From Shinella pollutisoli (GTDB lineage: Bacteria; Pseudomonadota; Alphaproteobacteria; Rhizobiales; Rhizobiaceae), in NCBI RefSeq assembly GCF_024609765.1, contig NZ_JANFDG010000002.1, positions 62,001-126,000 of the forward strand: 64,000 nt of DNA, in the 5' to 3' direction. The translations under genes and the position numbers were made by a program. Shown piece by piece: positions 57,560 to 64,000 of this stretch. Below the pieces are notes generated by a model. It searched no databases, was not told the origin of the DNA, and saw only the letters and a list, made by a program, of their open reading frames with translations. Position 1 is the first letter of the stretch. Every line of letters begins with the position of its first letter.

Positions 57560-58446
57560 TGCGAAAGGCCCTTCACGATGGTCTCGGAGGTCACGCGCAG
57601 GAGGTCGAGATAGGTGGGCACGGGGCCGCCGGCCTCGGAGAGCGAGTCGACGTAGAGCACGCCGCCATAGGCGGCGCCCGTCTCGCTCGCCACCTGCCTG
57701 GCGGGGTCGGCGGAGACGGTGCTCTCGCTGAAGACGACATGGATGTCATGCTCGCGCACGGCGTCGATCACCGCCTTCACCTGCTTCGGCGTGCCCTGCT
57801 GGTCGGCGTTGATCGGCCAGAGGAAGAGCTCCTTCAGGCCGAAGTCGCGGGCGAGGTAGCTGAAGGCGCCCTCGCTCGTCACCAGCCAGCGCCTTTCCTC
57901 CGGCAGCCTGCCGATCTCGGCCTTCATCGCCTCGCCGAGCGTCCTGATCTTCTCGCCATAGGCCTTGGCGTTGGCGTCGTAGGTCGCGGCGTTGGCGGGG
58001 TCGGCGGCGGCGAGCGCCTTGCGGATGTTCTCGACATAGATCAGCGCATTGTCCGGCGACATCCAGGCATGCGGGTTCGGCTTGCCCTCGTAGGGGCCCT
58101 CGACGATGCTCATCGGCTCCACGCCGTCGCTGACGGTGACGTTCGGCACGTCGCCGAGATTGGCGAGGAACTTCTCGAACCAGAGTTCGAGGTTGAGGCC
58201 GTTCCAGAGCACGAGCTTGGCATCCTGCGCCTTGAGGATGTCGCGCGGCGTCGGCTGGTAGTTGTGGATCTCCGCGCCCGGCTTGGTGATCGATTCCACT
58301 TCGGCCGCGTCGCCCGCCACGTTCGCCGCGATGTCCGCGATGATGGTGAAGGTGGTGACGACCTTGATCTTCTCCTGCGCGTGGACCGGACCGGCGGCGA
58401 GAAGCGGAAGGCTGAGGAGAAGGGCATGGAACGAACGACGGAGCAT
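57556..58446 (-). CDS. sitA: Manganese/iron ABC transporter metal-binding protein SitA
   Basis: The 296-residue periplasmic protein has a signal peptide of about 24 residues ending GPVHAQE. The cluster A-I metal-binding fold follows: [36 protein letters not shown] with a His just before it, [18 protein letters not shown], and [17 protein letters not shown]. There is no His-rich loop of the ZnuA kind, which favours Mn or Fe over Zn. The ATG at 58444-58446 starts at MLRRSF. The promoter region holds a 17-base palindrome that resembles Mur/Fur sites. Confidence 0.92.
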   Translation of the reverse strand: MLRRSFHALLLSLPLLAAGPVHAQEKIKVVTTFTIIADIAANVAGDAAEVESITKPGAEIHNYQPTPRDILKAQDAKLVLWNGLNLELWFEKFLANLGDVPNVTVSDGVEPMSIVEGPYEGKPNPHAWMSPDNALIYVENIRKALAAADPANAATYDANAKAYGEKIRTLGEAMKAEIGRLPEERRWLVTSEGAFSYLARDFGLKELFLWPINADQQGTPKQVKAVIDAVREHDIHVVFSESTVSADPARQVASETGAAYGGVLYVDSLSEAGGPVPTYLDLLRVTSETIVKGLSQ

Positions 58447-58520
58447 GAGACAATCCTGCGAATGCTTTTGCGAGTGAGTTGCAATAGAATATAGAGCGCT
58501 TTTTCCGCCTGTCAACGCAA

Positions 58521-58537
58521 TTGCAAATCATTCGCAA
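58521..58537. promoter_or_regulatory. Mur/Fur-like palindrome upstream of sitA
   Basis: TTGCAAATCATTCGCAA is a 17-base palindrome with one mismatched pair, 75 bases upstream of the sitA start. Similar half-sites (TGCGAATGC at 58457-58465 and TTGCAATAG at 58479-58487) lie closer to sitA. In rhizobia, Mur represses sitABCD at TGCAA-containing palindromes, which fits. Confidence 0.65.
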
Positions 58538-58662
58538 GAATGGCTTCAAAATTCGTCGAGCGCTTAAAACTTCGGAAACGCCGAAGGGCTAAAGTGCACG
58601 GGTTCGCGTGCCGCGCCCGCGTCCCCCCGTACCCCGAGTCCCAGAGAAAAGTCCGCGTTCCC

Positions 58663-59343
58663 GTGAAGTTGCTTCCGACCTCGTTCCGGCTGTCCCGCAA
58701 ACTGCTGATCGTTCTTGCCGGCTTGGTGGTGCTGACCGGCGCATCGGGCGCGGCGGCGATCCTCGTCGGACGCGACGCGATCCTCGGGCCGCCCGCCGAG
58801 GAGGTTTCGGGTGCCGCCTGCACCACGGTGACGACGGTGCGCGTCGAGCGCGACGGGCAGAACTGGCTGCGCAAATACGTGCGTTCCGACGCCAAGGACG
58901 GCGCGGTGCGCGTCAAGACGGCGCTGCGCGTCGCGGGCGCCGTGTCGAACCGCGAGGAGGCCGACCTCTACCAGATCGTGCTGCTCGATGCGGCGGGACC
59001 GGTGAACCGTGCCGACATGCGCGGCCGGGCGATCGGCGCGGAGGTGCTGTTCAGCCGCAATCCGGCCGCGATCCCCGGCATGGCGGCGCCCTTCGTCGCC
59101 CGCTACGTCGACGGACAGCCGGGCGCGAACGGCGAGTTCTACGGCGAGCGCAAGGAACTGACGCTGGACGAGATCAAGGCGATCGTCACCGCGATGAAGG
59201 AACGCTCGGACTGTCTCGACCCGAACGCCGCGGCCGAGACGGACGGCCACGGCGAGGCGAAGAAGGACGGCGGCCACGAGGCGCCTGCCGAAGACCACGC
59301 CGCGGCGACAGCCGCCCACGAGGTGGCCTCGAACGGGCATTGA
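58663..59343 (+). CDS. Membrane-anchored unknown protein with His-rich C-terminus
   Basis: I do not recognise the family. Taking a GTG at 58663 as start gives about 226 residues: a short basic N-terminus, one membrane segment (LLIVLAGLVVLTGASGAAAIL), then a soluble region with two Cys, probably periplasmic, containing LTLDEIKAIVTAMKERSDC. The last 33 residues carry five His among Glu, Asp and Ala (DGHGEAKKDGGHE and later AAHEVASNGH). An ATG at 58540 would add 41 very basic residues but begins only three bases from the Mur-like palindrome. It is divergent from sitABCD and may share its metal control; a metal-binding role is inference. Confidence 0.55.
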   Translation: MKLLPTSFRLSRKLLIVLAGLVVLTGASGAAAILVGRDAILGPPAEEVSGAACTTVTTVRVERDGQNWLRKYVRSDAKDGAVRVKTALRVAGAVSNREEADLYQIVLLDAAGPVNRADMRGRAIGAEVLFSRNPAAIPGMAAPFVARYVDGQPGANGEFYGERKELTLDEIKAIVTAMKERSDCLDPNAAAETDGHGEAKKDGGHEAPAEDHAAATAAHEVASNGH

Positions 59344-59350
59344 GGGCGCT

Positions 59351-59502
59351 GCCCCTCATCCTGCTACCGCGCCCTTCTCGCCGCAAGCGGGGAGAGGGAT
59401 ATGCCGCACGGCTTTCCCGAAACGGCAATGTTGGTGGAAGCGCTCGCCGTTCCCCCTTCTCCCCGCTTGCGGGGAGAAGGTGCCGGCAGGCGGATGAGGG
59501 GG
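59351..59502. repeat. RIME-like palindromic repeat, copy 6
   Basis: It opens with GCCCCTCATCCTGCTACCGC and closes with GCCGGCAGGCGGATGAGGGG. CGCAAGCGGGGAGAG and CTTCTCCCCGCTTGCGGGGAG recur as in other copies, but the centre is longer (about 50 bases). It lies between convergent genes. Confidence 0.82.
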
Positions 59503-59517
59503 CTTATCTAAAGACCC

Positions 59518-61014
59518 TCAGTCCGCCTTGGCGCGCCGTGCCGGGAAGAGGATGACGTCGCGGATCGAGGGCGCGTCGGTGAGCAGCATGATCAGGCGGT
59601 CGACGCCGATGCCGAGCCCGCCGGCCGGCGGCATGCCCTGGTCGATGGCGTCGAGGAACTCCTCGTCGAGCTGCTTGTCCTTCTCGCCGCGGGCGTGTGC
59701 CTGCTCGAGCTGCTCGACCATGCGGGCGCGCTGCTCTTCCGGGTCGTTGAGCTCGGAGAAGGCATTGCCCAGTTCCCAGGTGTTGCAATAGGTCTCGAAG
59801 CGCTCGACGAGGCGCGGCTCGCCCGGCACCTCCTTTGCGAAGGGCGAGATGTCCTTCGGGAAATGGGTGACGTGCGCCGGCTGGATCAGCGTCGGCTCGA
59901 CCTTCTCCTCGAAGATGAAGGCAAGGCATTCGCCCCAGGTCCAGTCCTTCTCCACCTCGAAGCCGGCGGCCTCGGCCGCGGCGCGGGCCTCCTCGTCCGT
60001 CCTGATGGCGAGGAAGTCGATGCCGGTCGCCTCCCTGACGGCATCGGGCATCGGCACGCGGCGGAACGGGCCCTTGAAGGAGATCTGCTTGTCGCCGTAG
60101 GTGAACTCGGTCGTGCCGTGGACCTTGATGGCGAGCTCGGCGAAGAGCCGTTCGACGAGGTCCATGATGTCCTCGTAGTCGGCATAGGCCCAGTAGCACT
60201 CCATCATCGTGAACTCGGGATTGTGCCGCGTCGACACGCCCTCGTTGCGGAAGTTGCGGTTGATCTCGAACACCTTGTCGGTGAGGCCGGAGACGAGCGT
60301 GCGCTTCAGGAACAGTTCCGGCGCGATGCGCAGGTACATGTCGAGCTTCAGCGTGTTGTGGTGCGTCTTGAAGGGTTCCGCCGTCGCCCCGCCGTAGACG
60401 GAATGCAGCATGGGGGTCTCGACCTCCATGAAGCCGTCGTTCTCCATGAAGCGGCGGATGCCCGAGACGATCTGCGAGCGCTGGCGGAAGCGCAGCTTCG
60501 ATTCCTCGTTGGTCATGATGTCGAGGTGGCGCTTGCGGTAGCGGATCTCGACGTCGGCGACGCCGTGCCACTTCTCCGGCATCGGCAGCAGCGTCTTCGT
60601 CAGCATGACGATCTTCTGGGCGTTGATCGTCAGCTCGCCGCGCTTCGTGCGGCGCACGACGCCGGTCACGCCGATGATGTCGCCGAGGTCGATCATCGGC
60701 AGGAGCGCGCGCGCCTCCTCCGGCGTCGTGTCCTTGTGGCTGAAGATCTGGATCTTGCCCGAGGCGTCATGGATGTCCATGAACATGCCGGAATTGCGCG
60801 AGGAATAGACGCGGCCGGCGACCGTCACCACGTCGCCGCTCTCCGTGTCCGGCTCCAGCGCCTCGTATCTGGCGGCGAGCTCGGCATTGGTCATCGTCCG
60901 GTGGAAATGCGCCGGATAGACGTCGCCGATCGTCTTGCGCAGCTGCTCGAGCTTCTGGCGGCGGACTTCCGTCGGGTCGGAGGAAAGGGCGGTCTCGGTC
61001 TTCGTATCGGTCAT
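59518..61014 (-). CDS. lysS: Lysyl-tRNA synthetase, class II
   Basis: The 498-residue enzyme charges tRNA-Lys. An N-terminal OB-fold anticodon domain (about 60-150, GDVVTVAGRVYSSRNSGMFM) is followed by the class II core: motif 2 FRNEGVSTRHNPEFTMMECY (about 253-272) and motif 3 GLGIGVDRLIMLLTD (about 463-477) near the C-terminus. The ATG at 61012-61014 starts MTDTKTETAL; the frame upstream is open but unlike the family. It is followed upstream by gltX on the same strand with a repeat element between. Confidence 0.97.
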   Translation of the reverse strand: MTDTKTETALSSDPTEVRRQKLEQLRKTIGDVYPAHFHRTMTNAELAARYEALEPDTESGDVVTVAGRVYSSRNSGMFMDIHDASGKIQIFSHKDTTPEEARALLPMIDLGDIIGVTGVVRRTKRGELTINAQKIVMLTKTLLPMPEKWHGVADVEIRYRKRHLDIMTNEESKLRFRQRSQIVSGIRRFMENDGFMEVETPMLHSVYGGATAEPFKTHHNTLKLDMYLRIAPELFLKRTLVSGLTDKVFEINRNFRNEGVSTRHNPEFTMMECYWAYADYEDIMDLVERLFAELAIKVHGTTEFTYGDKQISFKGPFRRVPMPDAVREATGIDFLAIRTDEEARAAAEAAGFEVEKDWTWGECLAFIFEEKVEPTLIQPAHVTHFPKDISPFAKEVPGEPRLVERFETYCNTWELGNAFSELNDPEEQRARMVEQLEQAHARGEKDKQLDEEFLDAIDQGMPPAGGLGIGVDRLIMLLTDAPSIRDVILFPARRAKAD

Positions 61015-61073
61015 CTCGTTAAACCCTATTATGGCACACGCCAGGCAATCAATTGCAAGATTTCCGCCCGTGG

Positions 61074-61183
61074 CGCCCCTAACCCTCTCACCGAGGGGAG
61101 AGGGGACCGGAGCGTTCGGCGACGGCCGCGTTCCCCTTCTCCCCACGAGGAGAAGGTGCCGGCAGGCGGATGAGGGGGTGCCC
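61074..61183. repeat. RIME-like palindromic repeat, copy 7
   Basis: It opens CGCCCCTAACCCTCTCACCG and closes GCCGGCAGGCGGATGAGGGG. The left half is shortened and altered (ACCGAGGGGAGAGGGG), so this is the most divergent copy. It lies between the gltX stop and the lysS start, both on the minus strand. Confidence 0.75.
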
Positions 61184-61187
61184 CTCC

Positions 61188-62645
61188 TTACCTTCCGCTG
61201 CCCGCCATCGAGGCCACCACCTGCGCGGCCACCTTCAGGCGCTGGCGCACGACCGAGCGGCCGAGGATCGCCATACTGTCGAAGAGCGGCAGCGAGCGCG
61301 ACGAGCCGGAGACGGCGACGAAGAGCGGGGCGACGACCACCTTCAGCTTCTTGCCCAGCCGGTCGGCGCTCGCGCGCAGTTCCGCCTCGATGCTCTCGAC
61401 GGTCCATTCCGGCATCTTTTCCAGGTCCGCCTGCACCTGGTTGAGGATTTCCAGGATCTCCTCCGGCGCGGACTTCACCTTCGCGAAGGATTCCGGCGTC
61501 AGGCCGACGTCGGATTTCAGCAGGAAGCCGGCGAGGTCCGGCAGCTCGCCGAGCTTGGAGATGCGCGACTGCGACAGCTTCAGGCCCTGGCGGATGCGGT
61601 CGTTCTCCATCGCCCAGTCGAGCACGCACCTGGCGAAATCCTCCTCCGAGAGCTTTTCGCGCAGCCAGCGGCCGTTCAGCCAGTCGAGCTTCTGGATGTC
61701 GAAGATCGCCCCGGCCTTGGAGAGGTTATCGGGATCGAATTTTTCCGCGAGCTGATCCATCGTCAGCAGCTCCTCGCCCTCGGCGATCTGGATGAAGAAC
61801 AGGCCGAGGAAGTTCATCAGCGCTTCCGGCAGGTAGCCGAGCGCGGAATAGTAGGAGATCGAGGTCGGGTTCTTGCGCTTGGAGAGCTTCGACTTGTCGG
61901 CGTTGCGCATCAGCGACAGATGCATGAAGACCGGCTCCTGCCAGCCGAAATAGCGGTAGAGCAGGATGTGCTTCGGCACGGAGGCGAGCCATTCCTCGCC
62001 GCGCGCCACATGGGTGATCTTCATCAGGTGGTCGTCGACGACGTTGGCCATGTGATAGGTCGGCATGCCGTCGGCCTTGATCAGCACCTGCATGTCGACG
62101 CTCTCCCACGGGATCGACACGTCGCCGTAGACGCCGTCGTGGAAGTCGCAGGAGCCCTCGACCGGGATCTTCATGCGCACGACGGAGGGCTCGCCGGCGG
62201 CGAGCCGGCCCGTCACCTCCTCGGCCGAGAGGTTGAGGCAGTGGCCGTCATAGCCCGGCGGCTTGCCGGCGGCACGCTGCGCCTCGCGCATCGCCTCCAG
62301 CCGTTCCGGCGTGCAGAAGCAGCGGAAGGCGTGGCCCTTTTCGAGCAGCTGCTCGGCATAGGGCCAGTACATCGCCTTGCGGTCGGACTGGCGGTAGGGG
62401 CCGTAGGGGCCGCCGATATCCGGGCCTTCCGACCATTCGAGCCCGCACCATTTCAGCGCGTCCAGCACCTTCTGCTCGAATTCCGGCGTCGAGCGCGTGG
62501 CGTCCGTGTCCTCGATGCGTAGGATGAAGGTGCCGTTGTGCTTCTTCGCGAAGAGATAGTTGAAGAGCGCGATATAGGCGGTGCCGACATGCGGCTCGCC
62601 GGTGGGCGAAGGGGCGATGCGTACGCGGACGCCGGAAGTGCTCAT
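61188..62645 (-). CDS. gltX: Glutamyl-tRNA synthetase
   Basis: The 485-residue class I enzyme has the HIGH-type motif IAPSPTGEPHVGTAY near residues 9-23 and the KMSKS-type motif as SKLSKRKNPT (about 248-257). It activates glutamate for tRNA-Glu. Many alphaproteobacteria carry two gltX genes and charge tRNA-Gln by misacylation and amidation, so this may be one of two. The ATG at 62643-62645 starts MSTSGVRVRIAPSPTG; a start nine codons upstream is possible but unlike the family. It lies about 110 bases downstream of the transporter gene. Confidence 0.96.
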   Translation of the reverse strand: MSTSGVRVRIAPSPTGEPHVGTAYIALFNYLFAKKHNGTFILRIEDTDATRSTPEFEQKVLDALKWCGLEWSEGPDIGGPYGPYRQSDRKAMYWPYAEQLLEKGHAFRCFCTPERLEAMREAQRAAGKPPGYDGHCLNLSAEEVTGRLAAGEPSVVRMKIPVEGSCDFHDGVYGDVSIPWESVDMQVLIKADGMPTYHMANVVDDHLMKITHVARGEEWLASVPKHILLYRYFGWQEPVFMHLSLMRNADKSKLSKRKNPTSISYYSALGYLPEALMNFLGLFFIQIAEGEELLTMDQLAEKFDPDNLSKAGAIFDIQKLDWLNGRWLREKLSEEDFARCVLDWAMENDRIRQGLKLSQSRISKLGELPDLAGFLLKSDVGLTPESFAKVKSAPEEILEILNQVQADLEKMPEWTVESIEAELRASADRLGKKLKVVVAPLFVAVSGSSRSLPLFDSMAILGRSVVRQRLKVAAQVVASMAGSGR

Positions 62646-62757
62646 GATGTGGCCCGTCCTGACAGGGTTCAAAGCCTCGCGGCGGCGGAGGCGTCGTTTC
62701 AGGGGAAATCGGGCCGGGTGAGACCATATTCAGCCCGGCGCGTCAAGGGAGGAGAAC

Positions 62758-64000
62758 CTACCGCAACGGCCAGACGTAGAGCAGCGCCGGCACGCTCACC
62801 AGCACGATGAGGAGGGACAGCGGCAGGCCGACGCGCGGGTAGTCGGCAAACCTGTAGCCGCCCGGTCCCATCACCAGCGTGTTGCACTGGTGGCCGACGG
62901 GCGAGAGGAAGTCGCAGCCCGCGCCGATCGCCACCGCCATCAGGAAGGCCTCCGGCCGGAAGCCGAGCGTGGCGGCGAAGCTCGCGGCGATCGGCGCCAT
63001 GACGAGCACGGTCGCGGCATTGTTGAGGAAGGGCGTCACGGCCATGGCGGTGATGAGGATGAGCGCGAGCGCGCCGAAGGGCGGCAGGTGGATCGCGACG
63101 TCGCCGAGCCAGCCGGCGATGAGCTCGCTCGCCCCCGTCGTGCGCAGGCTGTCGGAGACCGGGATCAGGGCGGCGAGCATGACGAGGATCGGCCCGTCGA
63201 GCGCGCCGTAGACCTCGCGCAGCGGCACGGCGCGGAAGACGACCATGGCGACGGCGGCGGCGAAGAAGCCGGTCGCCACCGGCACGACGCCGAGCGCGGT
63301 CGCGGCCATCGCGGCGATCAGCACGAGGACCGGGATGAAGGCGCGGCGCGGCGCGCCGAGCAGGATCTCGCGCTGGGCGAGCGGCAGCAGGCCGAGCTCC
63401 GGCAGCAGCGTCGGCAGCGTCCGGTTGTTGCCCTGCAGCACGACCATGTCGCCGGGGCGCAGGCGCACCTGCGAGAGCTTTTCGCGCAGCCGCTCGCCCT
63501 GGCGGCTGACGGCGAGCAGGTTGATGCCGTAGGAATGGAAGAGCGCAATCGAGCGCGCGGAGATGTCGATGAGGCGGGAATCGTTGGCGACCACCGCCTC
63601 GATGGCGCTGATCTCGCCCGCCTCGCCGCGCCCGGCGCGGATCGGCTGGCCGGAGAGCGTCAGGCCGGCGGCGGAGACGACCTTGTCGAGCGCGCCCGCC
63701 GTGCCCTCCATCAGGATCGTGTCGCCCGCGGCGAGCCGCACGTCCGGCAGCGGCGCGATGTGGACGTGGCCGCGGATGATGGCGGTGGCGATCACGTCGC
63801 CGTCGCCGTTCTTCAGCACCTCGTTCAGCGACTTGCCGATGGCGGGCGAGTTTTCGCCCACGGTCGCGTCGGAGGAATAGGCGGCGGCCTCCAGCGATTC
63901 CTCGATCGAGGCGCTGCGGTTCGTCCGCTCCGGCACGATGCGGTTGAAGGCGAGCATGAACAGCACGCCGCAGGCCGTCAGCACCGTGCCGACCGGCGTG
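62758..64000 (-). CDS. SLC13-type permease with TrkA-C (RCK_C) domains (N-terminus outside window)
   Basis: About 413 C-terminal residues are visible; the frame is open to the window edge. The first visible part is a membrane segment (LTACGVLFMLAFNRIVPE). Two RCK_C/TrkA-C regulatory modules follow (about visible residues 45-130 and 135-215), with DTILMEGTAGALDKV and GDMVVLQGNNRTLPTL. The rest is a block of membrane segments with LNNAATVLVMAPIAASFAATLG and GCDFLSPVGHQCNTLVMGPGGY, typical of the CitMHS/SLC13 ion-transporter superfamily. Members with RCK_C insertions carry sulfate, dicarboxylates or other anions; the substrate is not evident. It ends 113 bases before gltX. Confidence 0.88.
   Translation of the reverse strand, partial: TPVGTVLTACGVLFMLAFNRIVPERTNRSASIEESLEAAAYSSDATVGENSPAIGKSLNEVLKNGDGDVIATAIIRGHVHIAPLPDVRLAAGDTILMEGTAGALDKVVSAAGLTLSGQPIRAGRGEAGEISAIEAVVANDSRLIDISARSIALFHSYGINLLAVSRQGERLREKLSQVRLRPGDMVVLQGNNRTLPTLLPELGLLPLAQREILLGAPRRAFIPVLVLIAAMAATALGVVPVATGFFAAAVAMVVFRAVPLREVYGALDGPILVMLAALIPVSDSLRTTGASELIAGWLGDVAIHLPPFGALALILITAMAVTPFLNNAATVLVMAPIAASFAATLGFRPEAFLMAVAIGAGCDFLSPVGHQCNTLVMGPGGYRFADYPRVGLPLSLLIVLVSVPALLYVWPLR

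Noticed and set aside
58540-58662. ATG at 58540 as the start of the His-rich protein
   Set aside because: It lies three bases from the Mur-like palindrome and adds 41 highly basic residues ahead of the membrane anchor; still possible if the palindrome does not control this gene.

Overview
The window is GC-rich DNA (one sampled 60-base line in the liv region is 77% GC) from an alphaproteobacterium, most likely a Rhizobiaceae member of the Rhizobium/Shinella/Ensifer type. The evidence is the very dense ABC-transporter content, tightly overlapping operons (ATGA junctions), seven copies of a RIME-like palindromic intergenic repeat, a sitABCD-type manganese importer with a Mur/Fur-like palindrome, and a TfuA/YcaO pair. 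No rRNA, tRNA, CRISPR array, insertion sequence or phage gene was seen. Both window edges cut through genes.

Layout. 1-9.5 kb: end of an HPP/CBS membrane protein, gdhA with a strong terminator, a convergent MHS-type MFS transporter, and a ribose-type ABC importer followed by an LVIVD-repeat protein. 9.6-17.3 kb: a surface-glycan island with two CTP:glycerol-3-phosphate cytidylyltransferase-like genes, a CDP-glycerol glycerophosphotransferase homologue, a very large TPR/glycerophosphotransferase/GT4 fusion, a hexapeptide acetyltransferase and a LicD-family protein. This resembles teichoic-acid chemistry in a Gram-negative, and part of the island is visibly less GC-rich than its surroundings. 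17.4-22.8 kb: a complete liv-type importer plus an alpha/beta hydrolase. 22.9-27.7 kb: an apparent RiPP locus made of an XRE regulator, a SARP-like/TPR regulator, a 79-residue peptide ending in two exact copies of VSGGFMD, YcaO, TfuA and an 83-residue unknown protein. 27.8-30.1 kb: a polar amino-acid ABC importer.

30.3-36.2 kb: an orphan CofD/YvcK-like protein, a CHASE-PAS-GGDEF-EAL protein, a Dabb protein and a GMC oxidoreductase. 36.4-44.3 kb: a sugar ABC importer with GMC and SDR oxidoreductases, facing a LacI regulator across a pair of exactly inverted operator-like sites. 44.5-51.8 kb: a second LacI-controlled catabolic unit (LacI, Gfo/Idh/MocA, CoA-transferase, crotonase, aldehyde dehydrogenase) with a divergent DUF993 aldolase-like gene and its own inverted operator pair. 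51.9-64 kb: ung, a nucleoside hydrolase, a DadA-like oxidase, sitABCD, a membrane-anchored protein with a His-rich tail, lysS, gltX and a truncated SLC13/TrkA-C transporter.

The most interesting item is the TfuA-YcaO locus: the peptide gene is translationally coupled to ycaO, has no cysteine, and carries a duplicated C-terminal heptad whose two copies differ only at synonymous positions. This fits a multi-core precursor of a backbone-modified (perhaps thioamidated) peptide. The second is the glycerol-phosphate glycan island with its three-domain fusion.
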